Shown: in pieces, positions 1-5,833 of the stretch
Position numbering within the stretch: position 1 is the stretch's first letter
How the letters are laid out: the number at the start of each line of letters is the position of its first letter
Assembly (NCBI GenBank): GCA_019314155.1
Contig: JAFCZV010000164.1
Coordinates: forward strand, 1 to 8,055
Reading direction: 5' to 3'
DNA length: 8,055 nt
Source of the DNA: Deltaproteobacteria bacterium
GTDB taxonomy: Bacteria > Desulfobacterota > Desulfobacteria > Desulfobacterales > UBA11574
The notes under the pieces: model-generated
The model's input: only the letters and a program-made list of their open reading frames with translations
What the model was told of the DNA's origin: nothing
The model's database searches: none
Made by a program: the position numbers and the translations under genes

Positions 1-548
1 ACACGGCATGTCCCCTGAAAAAGAACAGCGGTCTTGCGCCGTATGATCTCCATGTACTCCTTTTCAGTTAGATCTATGCATCCCTTCTTCATCAGCTGAT
101 GAATTTCACCCTGGGACATGTTTTCTGTAATTTCTGCGACGACTTTGATAACATCCGGCCGTTTTGTTTCAGCTGCAATGGAAAGCGATCTTGCCAGCAG
201 AAAATCTCCAACCAAAACTGCAATGGCATTTCCCCATATTGAATTGGCTACGGGCTTGCCTCTTCGCAATGTTGCTTCGTCCACAAGATCGTCATGCAAA
301 AGCGTGGCGGCATGCAGATATTCAAAAATGGTCGAAAACGTCTTTTCATAATTTCCATCGTAACCGCATATCCTGGCAGACAGTACCATGAGTAAAGGCC
401 GTAAGCGCTTCCCGCCGCTGAATAGTATGTGTCCGGCGATTTGGGATACCAGATCAAAATGCGGATTTAAATTTTGTTTAAGGGCAACTTCAATTTCCGA
501 AAGGTCATCTTTTACCAGGTTTAGGATTTTATGTTTTATGTCATTCAT
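1..548 (-). CDS. Long-chain polyprenyl diphosphate synthase, 5' part (cut by window edge)
   Basis: Trans-isoprenyl diphosphate synthase that would extend an allylic diphosphate with isopentenyl diphosphate to make the long isoprenoid chain of a quinone (menaquinone is my inference for this kind of organism). Only the first 182 residues lie in the window. The frame is continuous from the ATG at 548. It shows the substrate-binding GGKRLRP (residues 46-51 region), the first aspartate-rich motif LLHDDLVD followed by EATLRRGKP (about 83-99), GNAIAVLVGDFLLAR (about 106-120), and MSQGEIHQL (about 144-152) leading to the KTAVLF helix. The second DDxxD motif would lie outside the window. The start codon overlaps the rimO stop as ATGA, so translation is probably coupled to rimO. 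Family assignment is firm; chain length and exact name (IspB, HepT or similar) cannot be told. Confidence 0.93.
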   Translation of the reverse strand, partial: MNDIKHKILNLVKDDLSEIEVALKQNLNPHFDLVSQIAGHILFSGGKRLRPLLMVLSARICGYDGNYEKTFSTIFEYLHAATLLHDDLVDEATLRRGKPVANSIWGNAIAVLVGDFLLARSLSIAAETKRPDVIKVVAEITENMSQGEIHQLMKKGCIDLTEKEYMEIIRRKTAVLFQGTCR

Positions 549-1429
549 ACAACTTTTCCTGCAAGATCATATTCAAAGGTGTCTTCAATCCTTACACGGA
601 CAAATGAACCGATTTGCAATTGTTGGGAGAGAATTTGGGTCATGCCGTCGACTTCAGGTGCCTGAAAAAATGTGCGGCCTTTGAAGAGGTTGTTCTTGTC
701 TGTCCCTTCCACAAGAACATCATAAATCTTGTGGAGGTGTTTTCGGTTATTTTTCGAAGAAATTTCTTGCTGAGAAGACATGAGCCGGTTGTATCGATCC
801 ATGGCTACGTCTTCAGGGATGTGATGGTGAATTCTGTGGGACGGAAGATCTTCAGCGTCAGAATAGGTGAATACGCCAAGATGGTCGAAGCAGATGTCCT
901 TAATAAATCTTAAAATCTTTTTAAAATCCTCATCTTTTTCACCGGGAAAACCGACGATGGTGGTTGTCCTCAACGCCACGTCCGGAATAGATGCTCGAAT
1001 GTTATCAAACAGCCGGCGAAGGTCATCGGATGAATAATTACGGCCCATTTTTTTTAAAATCCTGTTGCTTGCATGCTGAATCGGAATGTCGAAATAAGAA
1101 CATATGTTACGGTGTTCGGCAATTGTTCTGATGACATTTTCATCAATACTTTCCGGATGTCCGTACAGAACTCTGATCCATATTTCATCGGACAATTCTG
1201 ATATTTCCCCGAGCAGTTGGCTCAGAGACACAGGTGGCTGTAAATCCGAACCATAATGGGTTGTATCCTGGGCAACCAGAATGAGTTCCTTGACACCCGA
1301 TGAGATCAAGGATCGAGCTTCAGCGACAATGTCTTCAGGGTAGCGGCTTCTCTGTTTCCCTCTGAGTTTTGGAAGAATACAATACGTACAGTGACGGTTG
1401 CACCCTTCCGCAATTTTAAGATACGCCAT
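545..1429 (-). CDS. rimO: RimO, C-terminal part: radical SAM and TRAM domains, out of frame with the N-terminal part
   Basis: Catalytic part of the ribosomal protein S12 (aspartate) methylthiotransferase, a radical SAM enzyme that puts a methylthio group on a conserved Asp of S12. The radical SAM cluster motif CNRHCTYC is at residues 10-17, followed by GKQRSR, a TTIVGFPGE segment, and near the C-terminus a TRAM domain (from about DVLVEGTDKN to the end) with the GRTFFQAPEVDG block typical of RimO. The ATG at 1429 is only the first ATG. The same frame stays open upstream to a stop at 1493-1495, and the residues before it (RIRSSAY) also look like RimO linker, so the ancestral reading frame ran through here. 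If the break is real, re-initiation at 1429 is conceivable: the stop of the N-terminal part lies 20 bases upstream and a GGAG lies 10 bases before the ATG. Overlaps the downstream polyprenyl synthase by 4 bases. Confidence 0.85.
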   Translation of the reverse strand: MAYLKIAEGCNRHCTYCILPKLRGKQRSRYPEDIVAEARSLISSGVKELILVAQDTTHYGSDLQPPVSLSQLLGEISELSDEIWIRVLYGHPESIDENVIRTIAEHRNICSYFDIPIQHASNRILKKMGRNYSSDDLRRLFDNIRASIPDVALRTTTIVGFPGEKDEDFKKILRFIKDICFDHLGVFTYSDAEDLPSHRIHHHIPEDVAMDRYNRLMSSQQEISSKNNRKHLHKIYDVLVEGTDKNNLFKGRTFFQAPEVDGMTQILSQQLQIGSFVRVRIEDTFEYDLAGKVV

Positions 1430-1449
1430 GTAAGCGGAACTCCGAATTC

Positions 1450-1492
1450 TTAAAGATTCCTGATGGCGAAACCGCTGGCCGCTTTTACAATT
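1450..1492 (-). other. rimO: Frameshift junction inside rimO
   Basis: Between the stop that closes the radical SAM frame upstream (1493-1495) and the TAA that ends the N-terminal frame (1450-1452), both RimO frames are open. Joining them needs one base read twice (-1) or an equivalent 3n+1 deletion restored. Together the two halves give about 415-425 residues, a little less than the roughly 430-445 I expect of RimO, and the shortfall is all in this linker. Confidence 0.8.
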
Positions 1493-1812
1493 TTATCAAA
1501 GGCACCGGTTCCCAAAAACAGATCGACTTCCGGCAGGGATTCAACGATTTCTTCTCTAAACCGTTCGGGGAGGCATCCGGCAACGATGAGACGACGGCAG
1601 ATGCCGGCCTGTTTATGTCTGGCAAGTTCAAGGATGGTGTCGATGGATTCGTTTGCAGCGGATTCAATAAAACTACAAGTATTTACGATTATTATATCGG
1701 CCTTTTCCGGATGCGGGGTGTGAGTCCACCCCGCTTTGATGAGCCGGCCCATCATTATCTCGCTGTCTACAAGATTTTTTGCACAGCCCAAACTTGCCAA
1801 GTGTAGTTTCAT
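1450..1812 (-). CDS. rimO: RimO, N-terminal part: methylthiotransferase (UPF0004) domain, ends early at a frameshift
   Basis: First 120 residues of RimO. This domain carries the auxiliary [4Fe-4S] cluster that supplies sulfur. The three cluster cysteines are present in their usual contexts: LGCAKN (Cys10), VNTCSFI (Cys46) and AGCLPER (Cys80), followed by LPEVDLFLGTGAFDKIV. The ATG at 1812 has an AAGG ribosome site 6 bases upstream. After residue 113 or so the frame runs into a TAA at 1450-1452, while the radical SAM half continues in the -1 frame. The two frames overlap over about 1450-1492. No classical X-XXY-YYZ slippery heptamer is visible there, so programmed frameshifting is not supported. 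The missing linker (see findings) points to a small out-of-frame deletion or a sequence error. As it stands this product would lack the catalytic domain. Confidence 0.85.
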   Translation of the reverse strand: MKLHLASLGCAKNLVDSEIMMGRLIKAGWTHTPHPEKADIIIVNTCSFIESAANESIDTILELARHKQAGICRRLIVAGCLPERFREEIVESLPEVDLFLGTGAFDKIVKAASGFAIRNL

Positions 1813-1864
1813 TATCGACCTTAAACGTCCCTTAAAACCGAATCGCCTGATACCACGCCGACCC

Positions 1865-1890
1865 GTTTAAGTGTGGTGTCAAACTTAAAC
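1865..1890. repeat. 8-bp inverted repeat upstream of rimO, containing a TTGACA on the minus strand
   Basis: GTTTAAGT (1865-1872) and ACTTAAAC (1883-1890) are perfect inverse complements with a 10-bp spacer. The spacer and right arm contain TTGACA read on the minus strand (1882-1877), a perfect -35 hexamer facing rimO. No good -10 lies at 16-18 bp, so a promoter is only suggested. The site sits between the etf terminator and rimO, where a rimO promoter or operator is expected. Confidence 0.35.
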
Positions 1891-1932
1891 AAATAAAAAA
1901 TCAAAAGGCTCCCGGATTTTTCGGCAGCCTTT
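1891..1932 (-). terminator. Rho-independent terminator of the etfBA operon
   Basis: Read on the minus strand, AAAGGCT (1932-1926) pairs with AGCCTTT (1910-1904). One G-G mismatch follows, then three more pairs (CCG with CGG) closing a 7-base loop. The stem is followed directly by a T-rich run (TTTTGATTTTTTATTT, 1906-1891). It lies about 60 bases after the etfA stop and before rimO, so it separates the etf operon from the rimO-polyprenyl synthase pair. Confidence 0.75.
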
Positions 1933-1993
1933 ATGGGCATAGAGAATAAAAAGATAAGCCTCTTTTCTTTCTTTGCGCGCTTATATTCTGTTT

Positions 1994-2959
1994 TTAGCCT
2001 TTAAGCTTCCTGATTTCTTCGGTGACTAACGGCACGATTTCAAAGAGATCACCTTCAATGCCGTAATCCGCTTTGGCGAATATGGGTGCTTCCGGATCTT
2101 TGTTTATGGCGACGACCACCTTGGATGAAGACATCCCGGCAAAGTGCTGAATGGCTCCGGATATTCCGCAGGCGATATAGAGATTCGGAGAAACCACTTT
2201 CCCGGTCTGGCCCACCTGGTCTGATGAAGGCCGCCAGCCTTCATCGACTGCAGATCGTGACGCACCCACAGCGCCGTCGAGCAGTTCAGCCAGCGCTTCT
2301 ATTATGGTAAAATCGGGGCCTCCCATTCCCCTTCCACCCGACACAACCGTGTCGGCCTCAGTAATTTCTTTTTTATCTGTGTCGAGTCGTTTATCTATAA
2401 ACTGCAGCGCGGTGGTCCCCGTGTCTACATCAAATTTTTCTAGGGTTCCAGCTCCGTCAGCGTTGGTAATGTCCAGCGCATTGGGCCGAATCGCCAGGAT
2501 CTTCGGTGTTCCGTCAAGTTCGACATCCGCCAGTATTTTTCCGCCGTACATGTGACGGGTTGCAATAAGGCTGTTATCCTCAAAACGGATCGCTACACAA
2601 TCCATGGCAAGGGGGGCATTCAGGCGTGCGCTCAGGCGTGCCGAAACGTCCTTACCCTGGGTTGATGCACCCAGGATGATGATATCCGGCGTTTCTTTGT
2701 GGATAAAATCATATATCACGTTGGTGTAAGCATCTGTCAAAAATTCATAAAGCGCCGGGCTATCTGCTACTACAATTCTGTCCGGTCCGTATGGTTTCAG
2801 TTCCTTGGAAATATTTTCAACGTCAGTTCCCAAAACCAAAGCTGTGAGTTCGGAATCCAGATGATCGGCGATACGCCGTCCTTCACTCAATGCCTCGTAA
2901 GTCACTTTTCGAAAAACACCTTCTACCTGCTCCGCTATTGCCAACACACCTTTTGACAT
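1994..2959 (-). CDS. etfA: Electron transfer flavoprotein, alpha subunit
   Basis: Alpha subunit of the cytoplasmic heterodimeric ETF, which carries electrons between acyl-CoA dehydrogenases and the quinone pool or other acceptors. It is full length (321 residues). The N-terminal half is the ETF alpha/beta domain (KGVLAIAEQ to about residue 190). The C-terminal FAD-binding domain is textbook: SGGRGMGG (207-214), GASRSAVDEGW (232-242), QVGQTGK (248-254), CGISGAIQH (264-272), AINKD (284-288), then ADYGIEGDLFEIVP. The arginine of GASR and the QVGQTGK and GISGAIQH stretches contact the flavin in known ETFs. The start is fixed by an AGGAG 6 bases upstream of ATG 2959. It follows etfB by 14 bases in one operon, and a terminator lies after its stop. 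No iron-sulfur or quinone oxidoreductase partner is in the window. Confidence 0.97.
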   Translation of the reverse strand: MSKGVLAIAEQVEGVFRKVTYEALSEGRRIADHLDSELTALVLGTDVENISKELKPYGPDRIVVADSPALYEFLTDAYTNVIYDFIHKETPDIIILGASTQGKDVSARLSARLNAPLAMDCVAIRFEDNSLIATRHMYGGKILADVELDGTPKILAIRPNALDITNADGAGTLEKFDVDTGTTALQFIDKRLDTDKKEITEADTVVSGGRGMGGPDFTIIEALAELLDGAVGASRSAVDEGWRPSSDQVGQTGKVVSPNLYIACGISGAIQHFAGMSSSKVVVAINKDPEAPIFAKADYGIEGDLFEIVPLVTEEIRKLKG

Positions 2960-2973
2960 ATTGATCTCCTTTT

Positions 2974-3756
2974 TTACAGGACTTTTGCCTCTTCGTGTAA
3001 AATCCTGACCAGTTCGGCCGCCTTTGTCTGGGCAGAATCGCCCTGGATCATAATACCGCCTTTTCTGGCAGGGGGAGTTTTCATTGAAACGATCTTTGTC
3101 AGGGGTTTGCCCATGTGTTCAGAATCAAGTCCGATGTCTGAAACGTTTTTGATATCAATGGGCTTCTTTTTTGCCTTCATGATTCCCGGAAGAGATGCAT
3201 ACCGCGGCTCGTTCAGCCCCCGCTGGGTTGTAATTAGGGCCGGCAATTGTGTTTCCAGGATTGCGGTTCCTCCGTCAATGGTTCTATGGCATCTGATTTT
3301 GGTGTCCGAAATCTCTTCTTTAACAACCATGGAAATATGCGGAATACCTAAAAACTCCGCTGTTGCCGGAGCCACTTGATAATTGTCATCGTCAACCGCC
3401 CGCTGCCCGGCGATAATCAGGTCAAAAGGCGCTTCTTTTAATACTGCTGCAAGAATTCGGGCTGTTTTTAAACCATCATAGCCTGCTGAAGCCGGGTCGT
3501 TGATCAGTATTCCCTTGTCAGCTCCCATTGCCAAGGCGGTTCTTATGGCCTCGGCTGCTTTTTCCGACCCGACGGAAATAATCGTTACCGAACCTCCGTG
3601 AGCTTCTTTAATCCGCAGCGCTTCTTCAACCGCGAATTCATCATAGGGATTAATGATCCACTTGATGCCATCGGTCTTTACGGATACCCCGTCTTCGGCA
3701 ATTCCGATGAGCGATTCTGTCGAAGGAACCTGTTTTAACAATACTGCAATCTCCAC
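2974..3756 (-). CDS. etfB: Electron transfer flavoprotein, beta subunit (GTG start)
   Basis: Beta subunit of ETF, partner of the EtfA coded 14 bases downstream. It is 260 residues from the GTG at 3756, in line with the family. Visible blocks are IAVLLKQVPSTES at the N-terminus, INPYDEFAVEEALRIKE (35-51), TALAMGAD (73-80), the nucleotide-binding loop AGQRAVDDDNYQVAP (116-130) followed by ATAEFLGIP, and TTQRGLNEPRYASLPGIMKAKKK (about 176-198). The longer frame reaches an upstream GTG at 3789, but the first 11 residues are highly charged and unlike EtfB. A strong AGGAAGGGG site 6 bases before 3756 sets the start there. The QVAP in the nucleotide loop looks closer to flavin-binding (FixA or bifurcating type) EtfB than to AMP-binding ETFs; this is from memory, not from an alignment. 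Confidence 0.96.
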   Translation of the reverse strand: MEIAVLLKQVPSTESLIGIAEDGVSVKTDGIKWIINPYDEFAVEEALRIKEAHGGSVTIISVGSEKAAEAIRTALAMGADKGILINDPASAGYDGLKTARILAAVLKEAPFDLIIAGQRAVDDDNYQVAPATAEFLGIPHISMVVKEEISDTKIRCHRTIDGGTAILETQLPALITTQRGLNEPRYASLPGIMKAKKKPIDIKNVSDIGLDSEHMGKPLTKIVSMKTPPARKGGIMIQGDSAQTKAAELVRILHEEAKVL

Positions 3757-3762
3757 TCTTTT

Positions 3763-3771
3763 CCCCTTCCT
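3763..3771 (-). promoter_or_regulatory. Ribosome binding site that sets the etfB GTG start
   Basis: AGGAAGGGG on the minus strand, followed by the 6-base spacer AAAAGA and then GTG at 3756. It lies inside the reading frame from the alternative upstream GTG (3789), which has no comparable site, and so decides the start. Confidence 0.75.
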
Positions 3772-3824
3772 TTCATGACGTGGTTTCACGTCATTTTTTT
3801 AATAAAATTTTCACTGGCTAAGGC

Positions 3825-3853
3825 AGTATAAGGTCGATAAAAAGCACTGTAAC
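3825..3853 (-). promoter_or_regulatory. Probable sigma-70 type promoter of etfBA
   Basis: On the minus strand, GTTACA (3853-3848, 4 of 6 to TTGACA), a 17-bp spacer and TATACT (3830-3825, 5 of 6 to TATAAT). Transcription would begin near 3818, giving a leader of about 60 bases before the GTG start. No other pair of this quality was seen in the region. Confidence 0.55.
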
Positions 3854-3891
3854 TCCCTAAAAAAACAGAAATACACCTTTTTAAGAAAAAA

Positions 3892-3928
3892 AGTACAGTA
3901 CTCGCTTTTTTATGTCAATACAATTGTA
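3892..3928. promoter_or_regulatory. Two adjacent palindromes upstream of the etfBA promoter, candidate operators
   Basis: AGTACAGTACT (3892-3902, two 5-base arms around a central A) and TACAATTGTA (3919-3928, perfect 10-bp palindrome) lie about 40-75 bp upstream of the -35 hexamer of the etfBA promoter, with centres about 26 bp apart. Both are built from GTAC/GTA-type arms. This is a plausible regulator site but only by position and symmetry. No regulator gene is nearby. Confidence 0.25.
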
Positions 3929-3945
3929 CCTAAACTGAGCGTTTT

Positions 3946-4060
3946 AAATAGTGACAGGAATTTAAATTTTTAATAATTACAGATAAATATACATCGCTAA
4001 AATTGCTAATAGGTCTCATCCAATAGGGCAATGTTTTTATGCAAAAAATTGTCACTATTT
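3946..4060. repeat. 11-bp inverted repeat bounding an AT-rich spacer
   Basis: AAATAGTGACA (3946-3956) and TGTCACTATTT (4050-4060) are perfect inverse complements separated by 93 bp. The spacer has no gene. The right arm runs into the GC-rich fold-back element at 4048-4171. The ends resemble the terminal repeats of a small non-autonomous element, but no target-site duplication was found by eye. Confidence 0.45.
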
Positions 4061-4171
4061 GAAACCCTTCGGGCTTGCCGATTTTACCGGATCTGCCATG
4101 TTGCAGGGCGCTTGCAGTAGCCGACTACAGCGGCACCCCCTGCGCCTTGCAGCTCCGGCAAACTCGACAAT
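4048..4171. repeat. GC-rich nested fold-back element (REP/MITE-like or structured RNA)
   Basis: Nested complementary arms in order: ATTGTC (4048-4053) with GACAAT (4166-4171); TTGCCG (4075-4080) with CGGCAA (4156-4161); TGCAGGGCGC (4102-4111) with GCGCCTTGCA (4142-4151), 10 pairs including one G-T wobble; and a GTAG-CCGA-CTAC tip (4117-4128). A small CCC-TTC-GGG hairpin lies in the left arm at about 4065-4073. The GC-rich core stands out from AT-rich flanks. No coding potential, no T-tract and no integron-type core site were seen, so a terminator or attC is not supported. Only one copy is in the window. Confidence 0.55.
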
Positions 4172-4355
4172 AGCTCAATTTAGGTTGTAGCGTCTTAAAT
4201 ATTAATCAAATATGGTGATACTGCCGATGGGTTTGTTGAACCGGGTTCCGTGTGCTCACAATTGAAACAATGGAATTTTGGGTTTATTTGTATTCCGTCT
4301 CGTTGAAAAATATCATAATTCATGAGATAAACAAACCATCGTTATTCACACCATT

Positions 4356-4361
4356 TATAAT
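4356..4361 (+). promoter_or_regulatory. Possible -10 hexamer for the cytochrome c gene
   Basis: A perfect TATAAT lies 46 bp before the cytochrome ATG at 4407. No recognisable -35 lies at 16-18 bp upstream, so the call is weak. Confidence 0.25.
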
Positions 4362-4396
4362 CCATAGCAGTATCCGTACATTGCCCAATAGAAAAT

Positions 4397-4401
4397 GAGG
4401 G
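4397..4401 (+). promoter_or_regulatory. Ribosome binding site that sets the cytochrome c start
   Basis: GAGGG with a 5-base spacer before ATG 4407. The earlier in-frame ATG at 4395 has no such site in front of it. Confidence 0.55.
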
Positions 4402-4406
4402 ATTTT

Positions 4407-4655
4407 ATGAAAAATGCTATTTTTACCGTCGCAATCATTTTTTCTGGCGCATTATATGCCTGCAGTTCCATACAGGAAGGTAAAGAACTCTTTGCGTCCA
4501 AATGTGCTGGGTGCCATAAACTTGAACGGTCTTTAAAAGAGACCAAAAATCTGGCGGAATGGAGGAAGATAACCCATAGGATGGCGGGTTACTCCGACGG
4601 CGGCATTACGGGCAAAGAGGCGGAAAAAATTGCTGAATACCTGGCTAAAAAATAG
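4407..4655 (+). CDS. Small monohaem c-type cytochrome, probable lipoprotein
   Basis: An 82-residue secreted cytochrome c of unknown partner. Residues 1-18 form a signal peptide (one Lys, then a hydrophobic run IFTVAIIFSGALYA) ending at Cys19. LYAC is an acceptable though not ideal lipobox because of the Tyr, so either lipidation or ordinary Sec cleavage is possible. Haem is attached at CAGCH (33-37), and Met59 in HRMAGY is the likely distal ligand. The layout GKELFASKCAGCHKLE, then KITHRM, then GITGKEAEKIAEYLAKK is the usual single-domain class I fold with its C-terminal helix. An upstream in-frame ATG at 4395 would add four residues but lacks a ribosome site. The only plus-strand gene fully inside the window, it ends one base from the apbE stop. 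It should act as a periplasmic electron carrier; donor and acceptor cannot be named. Confidence 0.88.
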   Translation: MKNAIFTVAIIFSGALYACSSIQEGKELFASKCAGCHKLERSLKETKNLAEWRKITHRMAGYSDGGITGKEAEKIAEYLAKK

Positions 4656-4656
4656 T

Positions 4657-5715
4657 TCAGTTTGAGGCCGCCATATAGGTTTTGAAGCCTTTGGAGTAAT
4701 GGTCGATAAATTTACCGTCATGGGTCCGAACAACAATCAAGCATTCGGTGTGGTCCAGACTGTTTACCCGTTCAAGGCCTTTTTCATGGCCAAGGACAAT
4801 TACCGCAGTTGCAAACCCATCTGCAAATGTACATGTATCAGCTATAACCGAAACACTTACAACGCCGTTGTTGACAGGATATCCACTTTTTGGGTTTAGT
4901 ATATGAGAAAAGCGTTTTCCATCCACTTCGAAAAAATTTCTGTAATCACCACTGGTTGCAAAGCCTTTGTCATGTAGCTCCACAACTTTATATACTTGAT
5001 TAAAAGGTGAACCGGCTTTGGGTCTGTTGATACCGATTCTCCACTTTTTACCATCTTTTCGAAAACCTGCAGCAAAGACTTCGCCTCCGATCTCCACCAG
5101 AAAATTTTTTATGCCACTTGTTCTGATGAGTGCTGCCAACTGATCGACGCCGTAACCCTTTGCAATTGAGGCAAGATCCAGGGATATGGACGCCTTTTTT
5201 TTGATAAGATAGTGATTGGATGAAATCTCGATATTGTTGAATCCGATATCCGGTAAAAGCGCCGCTATTTCTGATTGTGCGGGGATGCTCTTTTTATTTT
5301 CAGAACTGCCGAATCCCCAAAGGTTTTCCAGCGGCTTGACAGTGCCGTCCCAGGCTCCGCCGGTCAGTTCATACACCGTTTTGGCGACGGTCATGACATT
5401 GAAAAAATCATCCGAGATCTTAAATTTTTCGCCGGTATTTTGATTTGCGTTGAACCGACTGATTTCACTGTCTTTTCTAAAAGCAGACATGCTTTTAATG
5501 ATTTCTTCAAGGCGTTGGTCGATCTGATCTTTCAGGTCTTTGGTGCTGGAAAAGTATCCGGTAACCACGGTGATGTGGTAGGTGGTGCCCATGGTTTTTC
5601 CTGAAAAGGAGACTTCTTTTTGAAAACTGCATCCCGCCAATAATAGAAAAAAGATTAAGAGGGTTGTTTGAAGGTATTTTAAAGTTGAATCAAAAATAGA
5701 TAGATTATTCCCCAT
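4657..5715 (-). CDS. apbE: ApbE-type FAD:protein FMN transferase, lipoprotein
   Basis: Periplasmic flavin transferase that splits FAD and attaches FMN covalently to a Ser/Thr of redox partners such as RnfG/RnfD or NqrB/NqrC subunits. It has 352 residues from ATG 5715, the usual length. A lipoprotein signal is clear: hydrophobic TTLLIFFLLLAGC with lipobox LAGC, Cys29. Family blocks are GKTMGTTYHITV (39-50), MSAFRKDSEISRFN (76-89), GAWDGTVKPLENLWGFG (120-136), SLDLASIAKGYGVD (178-191), VEIGGEVFAAG (207-217), FATSGDYRNFF (252-262) with HILNPKSGYPV, and TFADGFATAVIVLG (296-309), whose Asp299 and Thr303 are the expected metal and flavin ligands. The frame extends to a TTG at 5748, but starts there would add a charged tail before the signal. 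The ribosome site at 5715 is weak, so the exact start is less sure than the function. No obvious target protein is nearby. Confidence 0.93.
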   Translation of the reverse strand: MGNNLSIFDSTLKYLQTTLLIFFLLLAGCSFQKEVSFSGKTMGTTYHITVVTGYFSSTKDLKDQIDQRLEEIIKSMSAFRKDSEISRFNANQNTGEKFKISDDFFNVMTVAKTVYELTGGAWDGTVKPLENLWGFGSSENKKSIPAQSEIAALLPDIGFNNIEISSNHYLIKKKASISLDLASIAKGYGVDQLAALIRTSGIKNFLVEIGGEVFAAGFRKDGKKWRIGINRPKAGSPFNQVYKVVELHDKGFATSGDYRNFFEVDGKRFSHILNPKSGYPVNNGVVSVSVIADTCTFADGFATAVIVLGHEKGLERVNSLDHTECLIVVRTHDGKFIDHYSKGFKTYMAASN

Positions 5716-5833
5716 AATATTATTTCGTGCTTTCGTGATCACCAACAATTTTTTTCTTAATTTTTAAATCAGGCAAGTAACATTTTTCCTAAAAAGTGTC
5801 CAGCCATGAATTTAAAATAAACATAATGGGAAA

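Larger units (their letters stand above)
3757..4406. other. 650-base non-coding stretch between etfB and the cytochrome c gene
   Basis: No convincing gene on either strand. It is AT-rich apart from a GC-rich core at about 4070-4165. It holds, in order, the etfB leader and promoter (3825-3853), two short palindromes (3892-3902 and 3919-3928), an 11-bp inverted repeat (3946-3956 with 4050-4060), a fold-back element (4048-4171), an odd 11-base palindrome GAACCGGGTTC (4238-4248) and a possible -10 for the cytochrome gene (4356-4361). The two flanking genes diverge from it, so it serves as a shared upstream region. Confidence 0.7.

Noticed and set aside
248..457. A 69-codon minus-strand frame inside the polyprenyl synthase region
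   Set aside because: It is a shadow. The correct frame runs unbroken from ATG 548 to position 1 with all family motifs.
1450..1492. Programmed -1 frameshifting in rimO
   Set aside because: No slippery heptamer in the overlap, no clear downstream structure, and the linker also seems shortened.
4048..4171. Fold-back element read as an integron attC site
   Set aside because: No GTTRRRY core or matching complementary box at its ends, and no integrase or gene cassettes nearby.
4048..4171. Fold-back element read as a rho-independent terminator
   Set aside because: No T-tract follows on either strand, and both flanking genes are transcribed away from it.
4238..4248. GAACCGGGTTC as a LexA-type SOS box
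   Set aside because: The spacing between GAAC and GTTC is 3, not the 4 of the Bacillus-type box, and no SOS gene is near.
3831..4709. GGTCGATAA occurring three times (3832, 4701, and on the minus strand at the rimO ribosome site)
   Set aside because: The copies are in unrelated settings (promoter spacer, apbE coding, ribosome site) with no common spacing or extension, so chance is the better reading.
5275..5604. Plus-strand open frames of about 75-160 codons opposite apbE and hypE (also 5921-6412)
   Set aside because: They lie antisense to well-conserved genes, match no family I know and lack ribosome sites.
5714..5723. ATAATATTAT shared by the apbE start and the fic upstream gap (7984-7993) as a common operator
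   Set aside because: A simple AT palindrome in AT-rich DNA, with no longer shared sequence around it.
5780..5799. ACATTTTT / AAAAAGTGT hairpin after hypE as a terminator
   Set aside because: The stem is nearly all A-T with a wobble, and no T-tract follows on the minus strand.
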